DNA of 64,000 nucleotides from Paraspadella gotoi (lineage: Eukaryota > Chaetognatha), in contig CM119264.1 in the NCBI GenBank assembly GCA_051294375.1, positions 23,848,002 to 23,912,001 on the forward strand. Reading direction: 5' to 3'. Of this stretch, positions 1 through 12,573 are shown in pieces. A program made the translations under genes and the position numbers. The notes under the pieces are model-generated. The model was not told where the DNA came from. It worked only from the letters and a program-made list of their open reading frames with translations, and made no database searches. Positions within the stretch are counted from its first letter, which is position 1; each line of letters starts with the position of its first letter.

Positions 1-12
1 TCAAATATTATA

Positions 13-118
13 TTGTAAGACTTAAGGACTTAACCCACTTGTCCAATGTGAGGAGGCAAGATAGCATATTTAATGAATGAATGGATAATTTTTATAACGG
101 TTGTACCAATTTCATAAG
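13..118 (+). repeat. Dispersed repeat, copy 1
   Basis: Matches 32701-32815 over about 105 bp. The shared tail includes GGCAAGATAGC, then ATGAATGGATAATTTTTATA and GGTTGTACCAATTTCATAA. It is probably the 3' part of an unclassified SINE or LINE. Confidence 0.65.
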
Positions 119-200
119 ATGCAAACGAATTCCGGGCGCTCTGACGAAATGCCAACAATTTCTTCCTTCGCTGATAACGAATTCGATTTCAGCGAATCTC

Positions 201-214
201 CGGTCACGTGACCG
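201..214. promoter_or_regulatory. Perfect palindrome with CLEAR-type E-box
   Basis: CGGTCACGTGACCG is a 14-bp perfect palindrome containing GTCACGTGAC, the consensus bound by TFEB/Mitf-class bHLH-Zip factors. No adjacent gene is supported, so a function is only possible. Confidence 0.3.
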
Positions 215-295
215 ACTCCATTCTCGCGCGCAGAAAGCATCCGTAAATCTTCGTTACGAAGGACGAAGCTTCGTCGCCATCCGAGATAAAAGGTT

Positions 296-408
<113 letters not shown>

Positions 409-553
409 TCAAAAGCCTTTCACCTAAGCGTCTTTGATGTCAATCGCATTCTCATAGTTTGTCATGCAAGTTGCTGCTTTTTAGGCAACTGGGTCGGGAG
501 GTTCATGTCAGGTCAGGTCATGCCAGGTTAGTCAACATATCCTAATGTAGTTT

Positions 554-734
554 NNNNNNNNNNNNNNNNNNNNNNNNNNNNNNNNNNNNNNNNNNNNNNN
601 NNNNNNNNNNNNNNNNNNNNNNNNNNNNNNNNNNNNNNNNNNNNNNNNNNNNNNNNNNNNNNNNNNNNNNNNNNNNNNNNNNNNNNNNNNNNNNNNNNNN
701 NNNNNNNNNNNNNNNNNNNNNNNNNNNNNNNNNN
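554..734. other. Assembly gap, 181 N
   Basis: Run of N. ORFs crossing it are meaningless. Confidence 1.
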
Positions 735-1329
735 TTCCCAATGGGGACCTCCTCCCTTCTTCGAGGTCACAGCGATCCCTGTGAATCGAGAAGTCTGCGT
801 CGTGATCCTTGTTTCACCGGAGGTCACGACCCCGAAGGAAACGCAACATTCGCTTTCTTGAAACGTCACGCCCATTTTTTCACTTTTTTTCTTTCCCAAT
901 GCCACGCCCAGTTTTTAACATTTTTTTTGCGTGATTCCACTCATGATTTTTTACCCAAATTCACTAGACGCAACTCGTGCGTTCGTCTGCAATTAAACTA
1001 ATATTAAATTAAACTAATATGTCTTTTTATTATTATTATTTTTATCTTTCTTTATTTTCCGCTTCAAGTTGAAGCCATTTAATTTTCTCATTCAATTTAT
1101 TTTATTTCACTGATAAGGGATTTTCTTATTTTCTTATTTTCTTATTTTTTCACTCGTGTGAACTTTATTTCTGAATAATTTATTTTTTTCATTTGTACGA
1201 AGCGGTGGGTTTTAGTCGTGAAATGAGATTCGACCTTTTATGTTGCAAACAAAACTTTTGATTCGACGACGAACTCTCGACGTTTGTACGTCGGGAACGC
1301 GTACGTCACTTCGGTCTTACGTTAGTACG
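735..1329. other. No gene seen
   Basis: Unique sequence, moderately GC near 740-980 and AT-rich after. ORFs here have no family resemblance. Confidence 0.5.
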
Positions 1330-1427
1330 TTTCATAGTTGGAAAGACAAGTTTCATAGTTTAATAGTTTAATAGTTTCATAGTTCATAGTTTCATAGTTT
1401 CATAGTTTCATAGTTGGAAAGACAAGT
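1330..1427. repeat. TTTCATAGTT tandem repeat
   Basis: About 8-10 bp units (TTTCATAGTT / TTAATAG) flanked on both sides by GTTGGAAAGACAAGT. Confidence 0.75.
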
Positions 1428-1720
1428 GTCGGTTCGTGGTTCATCTCAAATTAAAAATACATATATTGTTATTTTAAAAATATATTATGTCATATCTCAA
1501 TTCAAAAATATGACCTGTTGATTGTTGAGCACAAAAATAAAAAGAAAACAGTGACAGAAAATACATTTCCCACATTAACTAGGAAAAAAAAGAAAACCGC
1601 AAAAACTCACAAAAAAATGAGACGACGAGATTTTTTGTGCAACAGAATAAAAAAAAAAGGAAAGTAAGAAAATACTTCCCAGGAGAGAACAGGTCTCATT
1701 TCGATTCGATATTCCCTTGG

Positions 1721-1735
1721 GAGAGAGAGAGAAGC

Positions 1736-1785
<50 letters not shown>

Positions 1786-1793
1786 GAGAGAGA
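1721..1793. repeat. (GA)n
   Basis: GA dinucleotides with small interruptions. Confidence 0.95.
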
Positions 1794-2221
1794 GGTAAAG
1801 TCCTCTTCCTCTTCAACTTCCCCCTCTCTCACAGACTTTTAAATCCAACGTAATGAAACGCCCCTCCATCACCGCCAGACCTTTCCCCCTCTCTCCACCC
1901 CTGGGAGACGCTCCCTCCTCCCCAGGGGGACGAGGCTCAACTCCGATGACATTTCCAAGAAATTCGAAGAAAGAAAAAGGGAGAGGGAAAAAGGGAGGAA
2001 GGGTGAGTGAGAAAGTGACTGAAGGTTGGAAGTATTGGGGAGAGAGTTAGAAAGCGAGAATTTTTGAGTAGATGAAGGTCACGAAAGGTTGAGCTAATTT
2101 AGTATTGTATATTTTTAGTGAACAGTGGGAACAAAAAGAGAGAGAAAGAAGTAAGATAGAAAGAAAGAAATGAAGATAGAAAAAAATATATAAAAAAAAG
2201 AAACGAAACGGAGAAAAATGA

Positions 2222-2237
2222 AGAATGAAAGAAAAAT

Positions 2238-2268
<31 letters not shown>

Positions 2269-2273
2269 AAAAT

Positions 2274-2336
<63 letters not shown>

Positions 2337-2374
2337 AAAAAAGAAAGAAAGAAAAAAAGAAAGAAAGAAAGAAA
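2222..2374. repeat. (GAAA)n
   Basis: Tetranucleotide array of about 150 bp with a few A insertions. Confidence 0.95.
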
Positions 2375-2528
2375 ACAAGCCAAATAATAAACAGAAACCT
2401 AAGAAAGAAACCAGAAAAACACGGGGAAAAAGTGTCCAAATTAGGAGACCTTAATTTTCTTGCTTCTTTCCCCTTCACACTCGAATTCGCTTTTCTTCAT
2501 TTCCCACTCTCTGTTTCATTCTTTCTCT

Positions 2529-2549
2529 TTCTCTCTCTGTCTCTCTCCT

Positions 2550-2612
<63 letters not shown>
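2529..2612. repeat. (CT)n
   Basis: About 80 bp, opposite strand sense to the purine array 150 bp upstream. Confidence 0.95.
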
Positions 2613-2613
<1 letters not shown>

Positions 2614-2762
2614 CAACTATTATATATCCTAAAACAAATATTGGTAATTTGTAGTATTTTTACACCTTCTCATAGAAATAATAGTACTATTTCGAATAAA
2701 AGTTGCCCCAGGTCCCAAATCCTTTGAGACATCCAAAACTAGTGCCTCCATAAGTTACGAAT

Positions 2763-3005
2763 NNNNNNNNNNNNNNNNNNNNNNNNNNNNNNNNNNNNNN
2801 NNNNNNNNNNNNNNNNNNNNNNNNNNNNNNNNNNNNNNNNNNNNNNNNNNNNNNNNNNNNNNNNNNNNNNNNNNNNNNNNNNNNNNNNNNNNNNNNNNNN
2901 NNNNNNNNNNNNNNNNNNNNNNNNNNNNNNNNNNNNNNNNNNNNNNNNNNNNNNNNNNNNNNNNNNNNNNNNNNNNNNNNNNNNNNNNNNNNNNNNNNNN
3001 NNNNN
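2763..3005. other. Assembly gap, 243 N
   Basis: Run of N. Confidence 1.
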
Positions 3006-3155
3006 CGTGACCCGTGACTTCTTAAAATCACCTCGTCCCTGTTTACTTCGATCTCTTTCCCTTTCCTTTTCCTCCACCTCGTCTCACCCTTAGGTTTCCT
3101 ATTTCCACCCCGACCCTTCACCCTTCCCCCTTTCCCCTATCCTCCTCTTCTTCCC

Positions 3156-3344
3156 NNNNNNNNNNNNNNNNNNNNNNNNNNNNNNNNNNNNNNNNNNNNN
3201 NNNNNNNNNNNNNNNNNNNNNNNNNNNNNNNNNNNNNNNNNNNNNNNNNNNNNNNNNNNNNNNNNNNNNNNNNNNNNNNNNNNNNNNNNNNNNNNNNNNN
3301 NNNNNNNNNNNNNNNNNNNNNNNNNNNNNNNNNNNNNNNNNNNN
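3156..3344. other. Assembly gap, 189 N
   Basis: Run of N between CT-rich flanks. Confidence 1.
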
Positions 3345-4110
3345 ACTTTTCCTTTCCTCTAACGATTTTCCAAGTAACCGCCGGACAAAATGACGACCTT
3401 CATTTTCCTCTCTTCTTCTTCCTCCTCCTCCTCCTCTTCCTTCCTATTAATTTCTTCTCTCTTCTTTTCCTTTTTTTTTTCTCTCCATTTTTCACATTTT
3501 CTTGTGAATTTTTACTTTTTTTCTTGTTTTTTTTTCCCCCCCACAGTTTTCTTTTTTTTTTTTCTCCTGTTTTCTAGTTCCCTTTCAATGGATAATGTTA
3601 CTAAAATGAAATGATTGACATTTTGTAAACTGCTTCTATTTTTCTCCCAACGTTATCTCGCACTCCGTTGGGCACTTTTCTTTTTCGCTTCGACAAGAAA
3701 TCTTAATTTATAAACTCTCTCCCCCTCTTCGCCTCACGGCCATTCTCCTTCTTGGCACGATAGCCTTAATCCATTTCTTCGCATTACGCGAAGGGCTTGT
3801 GAGAACAAGCTTGTGAGAACAAGCGCTTCCGTCTAATCATGGCGTGATCACTTTTGTTTTTTTCCTATCACTCTCTGTTGGCTTTTAACCGGTCACTTTA
3901 ATTCCTCCTCTCGATTTTAATATCGAGCTCCTTCTTCCCACTGACCACATTAATCCTTCCTTTTTTTCGCCGTCAACATGACGACATCAATTCCCCCCCC
4001 TCTTCCTCATAATCCCTTCCCTCCTTCGTTCTCCTCTTTCCCTCCTTCGTTCTCCTCTTTCCGCCCGGGACTTTTCCCGGCGAATGACATTTCCGCCGCG
4101 AGCATTCTCA
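3345..4110. other. No gene seen
   Basis: Pyrimidine-rich (TCC)n near 3412-3440. A 14-bp direct repeat CTTGTGAGAACAAG at 3798-3824. Otherwise unique. Confidence 0.5.
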
Positions 4111-4266
4111 GAGAGAGAGAGAGAGAGAGAGAGAGNNNNNNNNNNNNNNNNNNNNNNNNNNNNNNNNNNNNNNNNNNNNNNNNNNNNNNNNNNNNNNNNN
4201 NNNNNNNNNNNNNNNNNNNNNNNNNNNNNNNNNNNNNNNNNNNNNNNNNNNNNNNNNNGAGAGAGA
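4111..4266. repeat. (GA)n enclosing a gap
   Basis: GA repeats on both sides of the 123-N gap, so the gap itself is probably GA sequence. Confidence 0.85.
4136..4258. other. Assembly gap, 123 N
   Basis: Run of N inside a GA repeat. Confidence 1.
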
Positions 4267-4713
4267 CAATGGTTGGCGTCACAGAGATGGTGGATCATAG
4301 TGCATGACAGGACAAACAGGAAGCAGTTGATTGACAAGCATTGGAGGATCTTACTGCGAGACAAGCTGAAGAGAAACAGCAAAGAAACGCAATGAATATG
4401 AAACTCACTGGGAGTTTTTTTTATTCTTTATCAGGATGTGGTCGAAAAAGGATAAATACCGAAAAAAGTTAATAATTGAAACTTGTCAATATCGGCTCAT
4501 GTTAACAAGAATAAAAAATTAGTGTAAAATTTTTTTTAACAGACTTTCAAATTTCAAATTCCATAGTATTACTATTAGTTGACCTCCGAATTTGGACAGT
4601 AAAATTCTGAACTGAAAAAAATATCTAGGAATAACTAGGGCGGAAAAAAAATAAGCAAAAATCTAGGGATTAAGTACATACACGTAGTACTTAATAGTGC
4701 CTGATTTCGTTGA

Positions 4714-4819
4714 GAATTGGCGCAAAGACCCGGGAATTGGCGCAATGGCCGAGGGACTGGCGCAAAGACCCGGGAATTGGCGCAATGACCGAGGGACTGG
4801 CGCAAAGACCCGGGAATTG
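4714..4819. repeat. 20-bp tandem repeat running into a gap
   Basis: Alternating 20-bp units GAATTGGCGCAAAGACCCGG and GAATTGGCGCAATG(G/A)CCGAG, at least five, cut by the gap at 4820. Confidence 0.85.
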
Positions 4820-5198
4820 NNNNNNNNNNNNNNNNNNNNNNNNNNNNNNNNNNNNNNNNNNNNNNNNNNNNNNNNNNNNNNNNNNNNNNNNNNNNNNNNN
4901 NNNNNNNNNNNNNNNNNNNNNNNNNNNNNNNNNNNNNNNNNNNNNNNNNNNNNNNNNNNNNNNNNNNNNNNNNNNNNNNNNNNNNNNNNNNNNNNNNNNN
5001 NNNNNNNNNNNNNNNNNNNNNNNNNNNNNNNNNNNNNNNNNNNNNNNNNNNNNNNNNNNNNNNNNNNNNNNNNNNNNNNNNNNNNNNNNNNNNNNNNNNN
5101 NNNNNNNNNNNNNNNNNNNNNNNNNNNNNNNNNNNNNNNNNNNNNNNNNNNNNNNNNNNNNNNNNNNNNNNNNNNNNNNNNNNNNNNNNNNNNNNNNN
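4820..5198. other. Assembly gap, 379 N
   Basis: Run of N starting inside the 20-bp tandem repeat. Confidence 1.
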
Positions 5199-6156
5199 GA
5201 AGAAGTTTGACTGAAGAAAAGATTAAGTTTTTACGGGAGTAATGAGAATAAATCATAACGTGGCCCGGGAGGAGTGAGGAGGGCCCGAGGGGGCCTGGGA
5301 GTAGGGCGGGGAACCGCTGAGGAAGAATTAAAACGCGAGGCCGTTAATCTTTGAACTTTTATTCGAGGAATTTTCTCGGCGATATCTTCGTCGTAAGGCG
5401 AGGAGACAAAAGGGAAAAGAAGGGAAAAGAAGGGAAAAGGGCTGAAAAAGGATTGACTTTTATATTCAAATAATGAGAGAGATTTAAAAGTTCGTTTTTA
5501 AGTGGGAGGGGGGGGGCTTTTTTATCCTTAAAGAAAAGCCTCTTAAAGGACTTTTGATTTTTTCTTTCTTTTTTTTTTTAATTTAGCGAAGATAAATTTG
5601 AGGGTGAAATATTCTCTTTCTCTCTCTCTCTCTGTGAATCCTTACCGCCTAGGCGCGCCCCCTGTAGCCTCTTTTGGAGCCCCAAGGGGGCCACTCCAGT
5701 GGGAATCCCAGGGGCTAAGAAAAACCTTTGCCCCCTGGGGCTACCCCCCCAGCGATGGATTTTCCTGCCCCCTGAACCGGCTCCTCTCTCCCTCCTATTA
5801 TCTGCTCTCTCCCGCTCTACTTCGCTCTTTTCCTTCTCCCTCTCTCCTCCCTTTCCTCTAATCCTTTCTATTGTTTTCAATCTCGATTTACAATAAAATA
5901 TATAAAAAATAAAAAATAATATGTTTTCACTTCAATTAATCAATCATATTGATACCAACTAGCGCTACCAATACCAGACTTGCATAATTTGGTATCCTTG
6001 CCATAATTAGTCAATTGACTTATGCAAAACTAAAAATGCTCAAAACATAATATATTAATCAACTTTTAATTTGTAAACTTGATGACGACCAACGTGATTC
6101 GGAAGGGAGAAATTGAATCCGTCATCGACCGTTTTGTCTCTCTCTATATCTACCTT

Positions 6157-6159
<3 letters not shown>
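5199..6159. other. No gene seen; GC-rich patches
   Basis: GC-rich at 5260-5340 and 5640-5770. The second patch has self-complementary GGGGGCC and CCCCAAGGGGGCC-type pieces. The rest is AT-rich. Confidence 0.5.
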
Positions 6160-6210
<51 letters not shown>

Positions 6211-6254
6211 CTCTCTCTATCTACTATCTNNNNNNNNNNNNNNNNNNNNNNNNN

Positions 6255-6291
<37 letters not shown>

Positions 6292-6294
6292 CCC
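6160..6294. repeat. (CT)n then (CTAT)n around a 25-N gap
   Basis: CT array to 6218, then the gap, then (TATC)n at 6255-6292. Confidence 0.9.
6230..6254. other. Assembly gap, 25 N
   Basis: Fixed-size gap between CTAT repeats. Confidence 1.
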
Positions 6295-7310
6295 AGCTAT
6301 CTCCCTCTCTCATAGGAGAAAGAAAACAATTTATTTGCTTGTGAATTTTTAACAGGAACATCCCTCACGGTAAAAGAATTATTATCTCTGCACATTTTCT
6401 ACACAGAAAACCACTTTGTCGCTAAAGTTTCCGTAAGTAGATTACGTCGTAAATAAAAACAGACTGGTTATATCTGATTGTATTTTAATTGATCGCAGGA
6501 GGAAATGAAATTTTCCTCGGCGGTTAATTATATTTTCTTTACCAGCCGGACATTTTTTCCCCTTCTCTCCGGAAGATTATTTACATATTGGTTTTTTTTC
6601 CTATTAACCTTCCCCGAGACTATTTTACATAATTGAGATGATTTTTTTTTTCCACTCCACATCTTTTTCCTCCCAAGAAACCAAGAGCGTTCGCCGCATT
6701 TTCCAGATGGCATTTTCATTTCTGAAGCAAAAATCCTTCTTTGAATTTTTTTTTAAATTTCTATGTGCGTCTGTCGCCTAATCTTTCAAGCTTCAGCTGA
6801 AGGTATTGTTTCTTGTCCTCAATTGCAAACGAAATGACAAGACACAATTCAGCAAGCCGGTTCACTAAGAGCTCAACTCAATTCAATTGCATTAGTTAGA
6901 CTTTTCCAGGGCGGAAAGTTTTGCACAAAATTGTATTTAAAACAAATTCTTTCTTGAAATCCTATAAAATAAATAAGACTATAACAATAAAGATTATTTT
7001 TGAGTAAAATTACAAAAACCTGAAGTTTTTCTTATTCCATATCGACTCTTGTGGTTAGATTTTCGAAGAGACGAGAAGACGAACTACGTGAAATGAGCAA
7101 GAAATGAACAAAAGTAAATGATTTGTTTATGAAGTTTAATGTAAATGTAATGTAAAAAAAAGGTTTGATGAACATCCGAGGTCTATGGACGGTATCGTAA
7201 AACAGCGGAAAATCGAAGGCGAGTAGACGTAATCCAAATTTTAATACATGAAAACAATTTTTTTTATCGCGACGAAAAATAAAAAAACGTTTTAATTAGG
7301 CAAAAAATAA
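6295..7310. other. No gene seen
   Basis: AT-rich unique sequence without coding or repeat structure that I can name. Confidence 0.5.
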
Positions 7311-7631
7311 AAGAGAGAGAGATTGATCACTTATCTGTTAGACAAAATAAGAGAGAAGTTAAAGAGAGAGAAGAAAAAATGCGCGAAAGAGAAGAAGAGA
7401 GAAAGGGGGCAAATAAGAGAAAGCGAGGAAGAGAATAATCAGGAAGGAAAAAGATAGGTTGAGTAGGCGAGAAAGAAGCAAGAAAAGTGAGAGAAAAGAG
7501 AATTGAGAGAAGATAAGAAAGAGAAGATAAGAAAGAGGTGACGCTGGTAGAGAGGGATCGAGTGGTTAGAGAGGGATCGACAGGTGAGATGATAGAGAGT
7601 AAGATAGAGAGAGAAGCGATAACCAGTTTGA

Positions 7632-7735
7632 CAGAGAGAGAGAGTGGAGAGAGAGAGAGAGAGAAGAGGAGAGAGAGAGAGAGAGAGAGAGCAGGAGAGA
7701 GAGAGAGAGAGAAGGAGAGGTACGAGAGAGAAAAA
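7632..7735. repeat. (GA)n
   Basis: Interrupted GA array. 7310-7630 upstream is also purine-rich and degenerate. Confidence 0.9.
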
Positions 7736-7797
7736 TTCCGCGCGACTTCGTGGTTGCGCGACGACTTTTGAAAAGAACGACGCATGCGCCCGACGAA

Positions 7798-8270
7798 ACA
7801 GACGACGACGAGGAACGACGACGAAGACGAGGCGAAACGGGTATAAGACGAAGAAGCGACGACGAAGACAAAGACGACGAAGACAACGACGAAGAAGACG
7901 AAGACGACGAAGACAGCCGGAAGTCAGGGTCCGGGATAAAGAATGCGTCTCTCTGCGGAAATAAAGACGACAATTCGAAGTGAGAAACGAGAAGAAGGAG
8001 AGACGAAGCAGATGTAGATGGACGACGACGACGACGACGACGACGACGAGGAGAGAGACTATAACGAAGACGATGATAATGATGACGACGATGACGACGA
8101 CGAAAAAAAAAAGACATTTTGAGGAAGACTATGTCGACTGTGATGATGATGACGACGATGACGATGATAATGATGATGACGACGATATATCGCGAAATGT
8201 GAGGGAGAGAAAAATGATAACGACGACGACGATTACAAAAATGACGACCACAACAATGGCCAGAAGTCAA
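7798..8270. repeat. GAC/GAT/GAA-rich imperfect triplet tract
   Basis: Mixed GAC, GAA and GAT triplets, with a purer (CGA)n at about 8018-8050. Acidic translation in one frame and Arg-rich or Thr-rich in the others. Low complexity, no coding signal. Confidence 0.8.
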
Positions 8271-8281
8271 GGACCGGGGAA

Positions 8282-8342
8282 AAAGAGAACGAGAGAGAGA
8301 GAGAGATTTGATTTTTATTCTGATTTGATTTCAGAAAGAAAA

Positions 8343-8392
<50 letters not shown>
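8282..8392. repeat. (GA)n
   Basis: Two GA blocks separated by about 45 bp. Confidence 0.9.
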
Positions 8393-8394
<2 letters not shown>

Positions 8395-9201
8395 ACAGCA
8401 ACAATCAGTAATCTCCTACATTAATCTACTTGCCTCGTTCCCTGCTCTTCCTTCCACTCATTCCTCCTCTTATACATATGTAGTAGGGATTCAAAACTTA
8501 GAAAAATCCGACATTTTTATTATTGTAAACAAACTAATTCATAAAACGAAATAATTTTAACACTGATAACTTCATAACATCAAACTCAAACAATTTATTC
8601 TATATGGCCGCCCTCACAACGAATCACTGCCTCGATACGGTGGCGAAATGCTGCACTACTTTTTTCGGATGAAGTCGTTGGAAAGATTGTCCCACTGCTC
8701 AGAAATGGCTTGTTTGAGGTCGTCGATATTGCTGTGGGGAGGTCTTGCTGGCTGCATCCTCGAAAACGTCTCATACAGCATAATCTAGCGGATTCACATC
8801 GGGGCTCTCGGAGGGCCAAAAGTCTTTGGGCCAATAATCCGCAAAGGTGCTGCAGGCATACTTGGGTCCACATATAATTTCCCCTGGGCTAATGTCTTTT
8901 AAACCAGGGCAAAACAAGATACTTCAGAACACTGTAATATTCTACGGCATCGACTTTCTGACCAGTAGCCGACGCTGCTTCATGGCTTCCGTGAGGAGAT
9001 GCCCAGGCGTTTTAGTGTAAGATTTGAGGTGGAGATTTTGACGTCGTTCTTGATGGTTCTTGATTCTACTGTAAAGTGTAATGGGTCCTGTGCGTCCCAT
9101 CAACGATAACCATCAATAAATACCAATAATTAGGATATAATCGCCGATGTGAAACAAATCTGATGTGGCGGGTTTAATACCTAAAGAATATTGGTGTATT
9201 A

Positions 9202-9294
9202 TTATATTATTTATTATTATTATTTTATTATTATTATTATTATATTATTATTATTAATTATTATTATTATTATTATTATATATTATGATGATTA

Positions 9295-9330
<36 letters not shown>
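9202..9330. repeat. (ATT)n array inside the mariner relic
   Basis: Imperfect ATT/TAT triplets over about 130 bp, interrupting the transposase relic between its N-terminal and central pieces. Confidence 0.85.
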
Positions 9331-9331
<1 letters not shown>

Positions 9332-9419
9332 CTGCTATAATAAATTTTGATCATCATTATTCCTTTTAGTTTACATCTTCGGCTCCTATAGACTAAGTGG
9401 CAGAAATTGGAAAAAATAT

Positions 9420-9548
9420 TTAAAAAATTAAAATCATTTCGCCCTCGCTCCACCGCGCCTCAATTCGCTATGCACGGAATCTTAGCGCCGGTCCGCTAAG
9501 TTAGAGTCCCGACGCTTAGCGTCCGCCACGCCCTGTGCAGGGTCAACG
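9420..9548. other. GC-rich unique stretch beside the mariner N-terminus
   Basis: CpG-rich block with an imperfect palindromic segment around GCTAAGTTAGAGTCC and GCTTAGCGTCCGCC. It may belong to the transposon or to old flanking DNA. No ORF is supported. Confidence 0.3.
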
Positions 9549-9767
9549 GCGCCGCATCGTGCCGCCTTTCTCAACAACTGCAAGGGAGTTCATCGGCGTT
9601 GCGGCGTCTGCTACAATTCTTGCCTTCAGGGCATCAAGAAATTCTGCTTTCGCTTCCTGTTGTGTCCACCGCTTCCCCTTTTTCGCTGCATCACTTTGAC
9701 ATCTTTGCCCGCCTTCCAAATGTTGTAGTCAGTGGCCAGTGTAAAGGCCTTCCTTAAGGTGCTCACA

Positions 9768-10600
9768 ACGAAGAGCATAGACATGTGCTAGTAGGCACAC
9801 TGAGCCTGGCACAGTATACTATGCATACTAAGATCTTCTAAGTTCATGGCGGTAAATTATAAAATTGTAAAATAAATAAAAGTCAACTTTTAAGTCTTTA
9901 CTCTCTAGATACTTAAAACTTACCTAGAATCGGTAACTGATTTAATTTGAAATCCGAAGTCGTAACTCGAACTTACCTTCGCTCGATCTCCTTTTCAATT
10001 CCGAAGGAAAAAGCCATCGGACGAGGAAAGGGAGGAAGAAAAAAAAAGGGAAGAACGGGAAAAGAAAATATTGAGGAAAAAAATAGGAAAAGAGAAGGAA
10101 TGTATAAAGAGAAAAAGGATAATAAATATGGGAGAAAAGGAAAATAAAGGGATAAAGAAAAACAACAAAGAGGCTTATATAAGAAGAAATATATGATGTG
10201 GGAGAAATAAGTATATCGGAATCATTAGGCAAAACTATAAAACGAAAGAGGAAGGCTATAAGACTAAAATGAATGAAAATGGAGGAAAAGAGGAAAGGAA
10301 AGAAGAGAAGAAAAGAAAAGGAGGCGGGAATGGAGGATTACGACGATTTTGGATCGCGTGCAAGAAGCCAAGCAAAACAATCGGTGGATGATTGATTAAG
10401 AAGCAAAAAAAAAACAACTCGAACTTTTGTTTTTTCAGTTTTTTCTCATTTTTTTTCGCTTGCCAACGTAATTTTTTTTTTATTTGTGGTTTTTTTACTT
10501 TCTCTTCGAAAAAGATGGCATTTTTGAGAAATTAAAAAAAGAAAGTGTAAATAAAGCAAAACAAACCCTGCCGATTGTTATTAAAAGTAAATAGTGAGGA
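9768..10600. other. No gene seen
   Basis: Unique AT-rich sequence turning purine-rich (AGAAAA, GGAAAA) at 10020-10330. Confidence 0.5.
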
Positions 10601-10603
10601 TAA

Positions 10604-10636
10604 ATAGAAAGAAAGAAAGAAAGAAAGAAAGAAAAA

Positions 10637-10696
<60 letters not shown>

Positions 10697-10701
10697 AAAA
10701 A

Positions 10702-10750
<49 letters not shown>
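10604..10750. repeat. (GAAA)n
   Basis: About 145 bp, followed by AAAGATCAAAACCAAAA repeated twice. Confidence 0.95.
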
Positions 10751-10990
10751 CAAAACCAAAAAAGAAAGATCAAAACCAAAAAAGAAAGATCCCTCGCTCC
10801 GGGTTGTCAATTCTTGTTCCCCTCAACTCGCCGATGGCCTCCCATATACAATCTGCCAAGAAACAACAACAACAACAACAACAAGAACGGCAAACCAATA
10901 CACAATCGAACAATAAACTTATCAAATCTGTCATCCCTCGTCAGAATCGACATGATTATTTCTCTTCGGCCCAAAGCCACGCTATCGGTC

Positions 10991-11857
<867 letters not shown>

Positions 11858-11886
11858 CTTCCTCCTCCTCCTCCTCCTCCTCCTCC
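11858..11886. repeat. (CCT)n
   Basis: Short TCC triplet run. Confidence 0.85.
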
Positions 11887-12036
11887 CCCAGTCCAAAACT
11901 CTTCGCGCAATACCGAATCATTCTCGACTTGTTTCCCCTAAGGGCTAAATTCTTCTCCTTTTGCGGGCAACAAAATTGATTTTCTCTCTCTCTTTCTCTC
12001 CCGTTCATGATTCAAAAGCGAGGAATGATTCAATCG

Positions 12037-12200
12037 AGTCGTCGTCGTCGTCGTCGTCGTAGACGTCGTCTCAACTGCTTTGGCTGGCAAACCGTCATCC
12101 GCAGGCGTCGTACAACCAATGTATTCCCACAATGCCGCCTCCGCCGCCGCCGCCGCGCCTCCTACGCCGCCGACGCCGCCGTCGCCTCTGATGTCGATAA
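12037..12200. repeat. (GTC)n followed by GCC/GACGCC-rich block
   Basis: About eight GTC triplets at 12037-12060, then unique sequence, then CGCCGCCGCCGCC and GCCGACGCCGCC at 12130-12185. Confidence 0.75.
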
Positions 12201-12414
12201 AATGTCTCTACGGGAGGCGTTTGTTTAGTTTCTTAAATAACTTTATTTAAAATCTTGCGGTTTATTTAAAGTCCATACGCTGTAAAGTTGCCAGGAAACA
12301 CAACGGGCATACCTAGATACAGTACTGCATGGCACCAGAATACTGATCTGTACCGTAAAAATCCAAATTCGGCCAATTTTTTTCTATGAACGCATTTAAA
12401 GACAATAATCTCTC

Positions 12415-12533
12415 TCGGCCGACGCCGCTGTAAACCCGCTGCAGACGCCGCCGCCGTCGACGTCGGCTGCCGCCCATCCCCCCCCACCTCCGCCAGCTGA
12501 GTTTTCAAGCGCCTCGATCCCAGATTCCCCATT

Positions 12534-12573
<40 letters not shown>

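Larger units (their letters stand above)
8595..9767 (-). pseudogene. Tc1/mariner-like transposase relic
   Basis: Minus-strand pieces of an arthropod-type mariner transposase. 9549-9767 encodes the N-terminal DNA-binding part (fragments NIWKAGKDVKV, GSGGHNRKRKQNFL and, after a frame change, SLAVVEKGG). 8965-9034 gives SYTKTPGHLLTEAMKQRR. 8777-8825 gives SPDVNPLDYAV around the third catalytic position. 8595-8675 gives AAFRHRIEAVIRCEGGHIE followed by a stop, a hallmark C-terminus of this family. Frameshifts and stops separate the pieces. The segment holding the first catalytic Asp is missing after MKQRR. About 300 bp rich in (ATT)n at 9120-9420 splits the gene. It cannot encode an active enzyme. 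Terminal inverted repeats were not found by eye. Confidence 0.75.

Noticed and set aside
2047-2478. Phe/Leu/Ser-rich minus-strand ORF resembling a membrane protein
   Set aside because: It is the reverse translation of (GAAA)n; the hydrophobicity is a property of the repeat.
7566-8270. 234-codon minus-strand ORF
   Set aside because: Composed of GA and GAC repeats; all frames are open because of low complexity.
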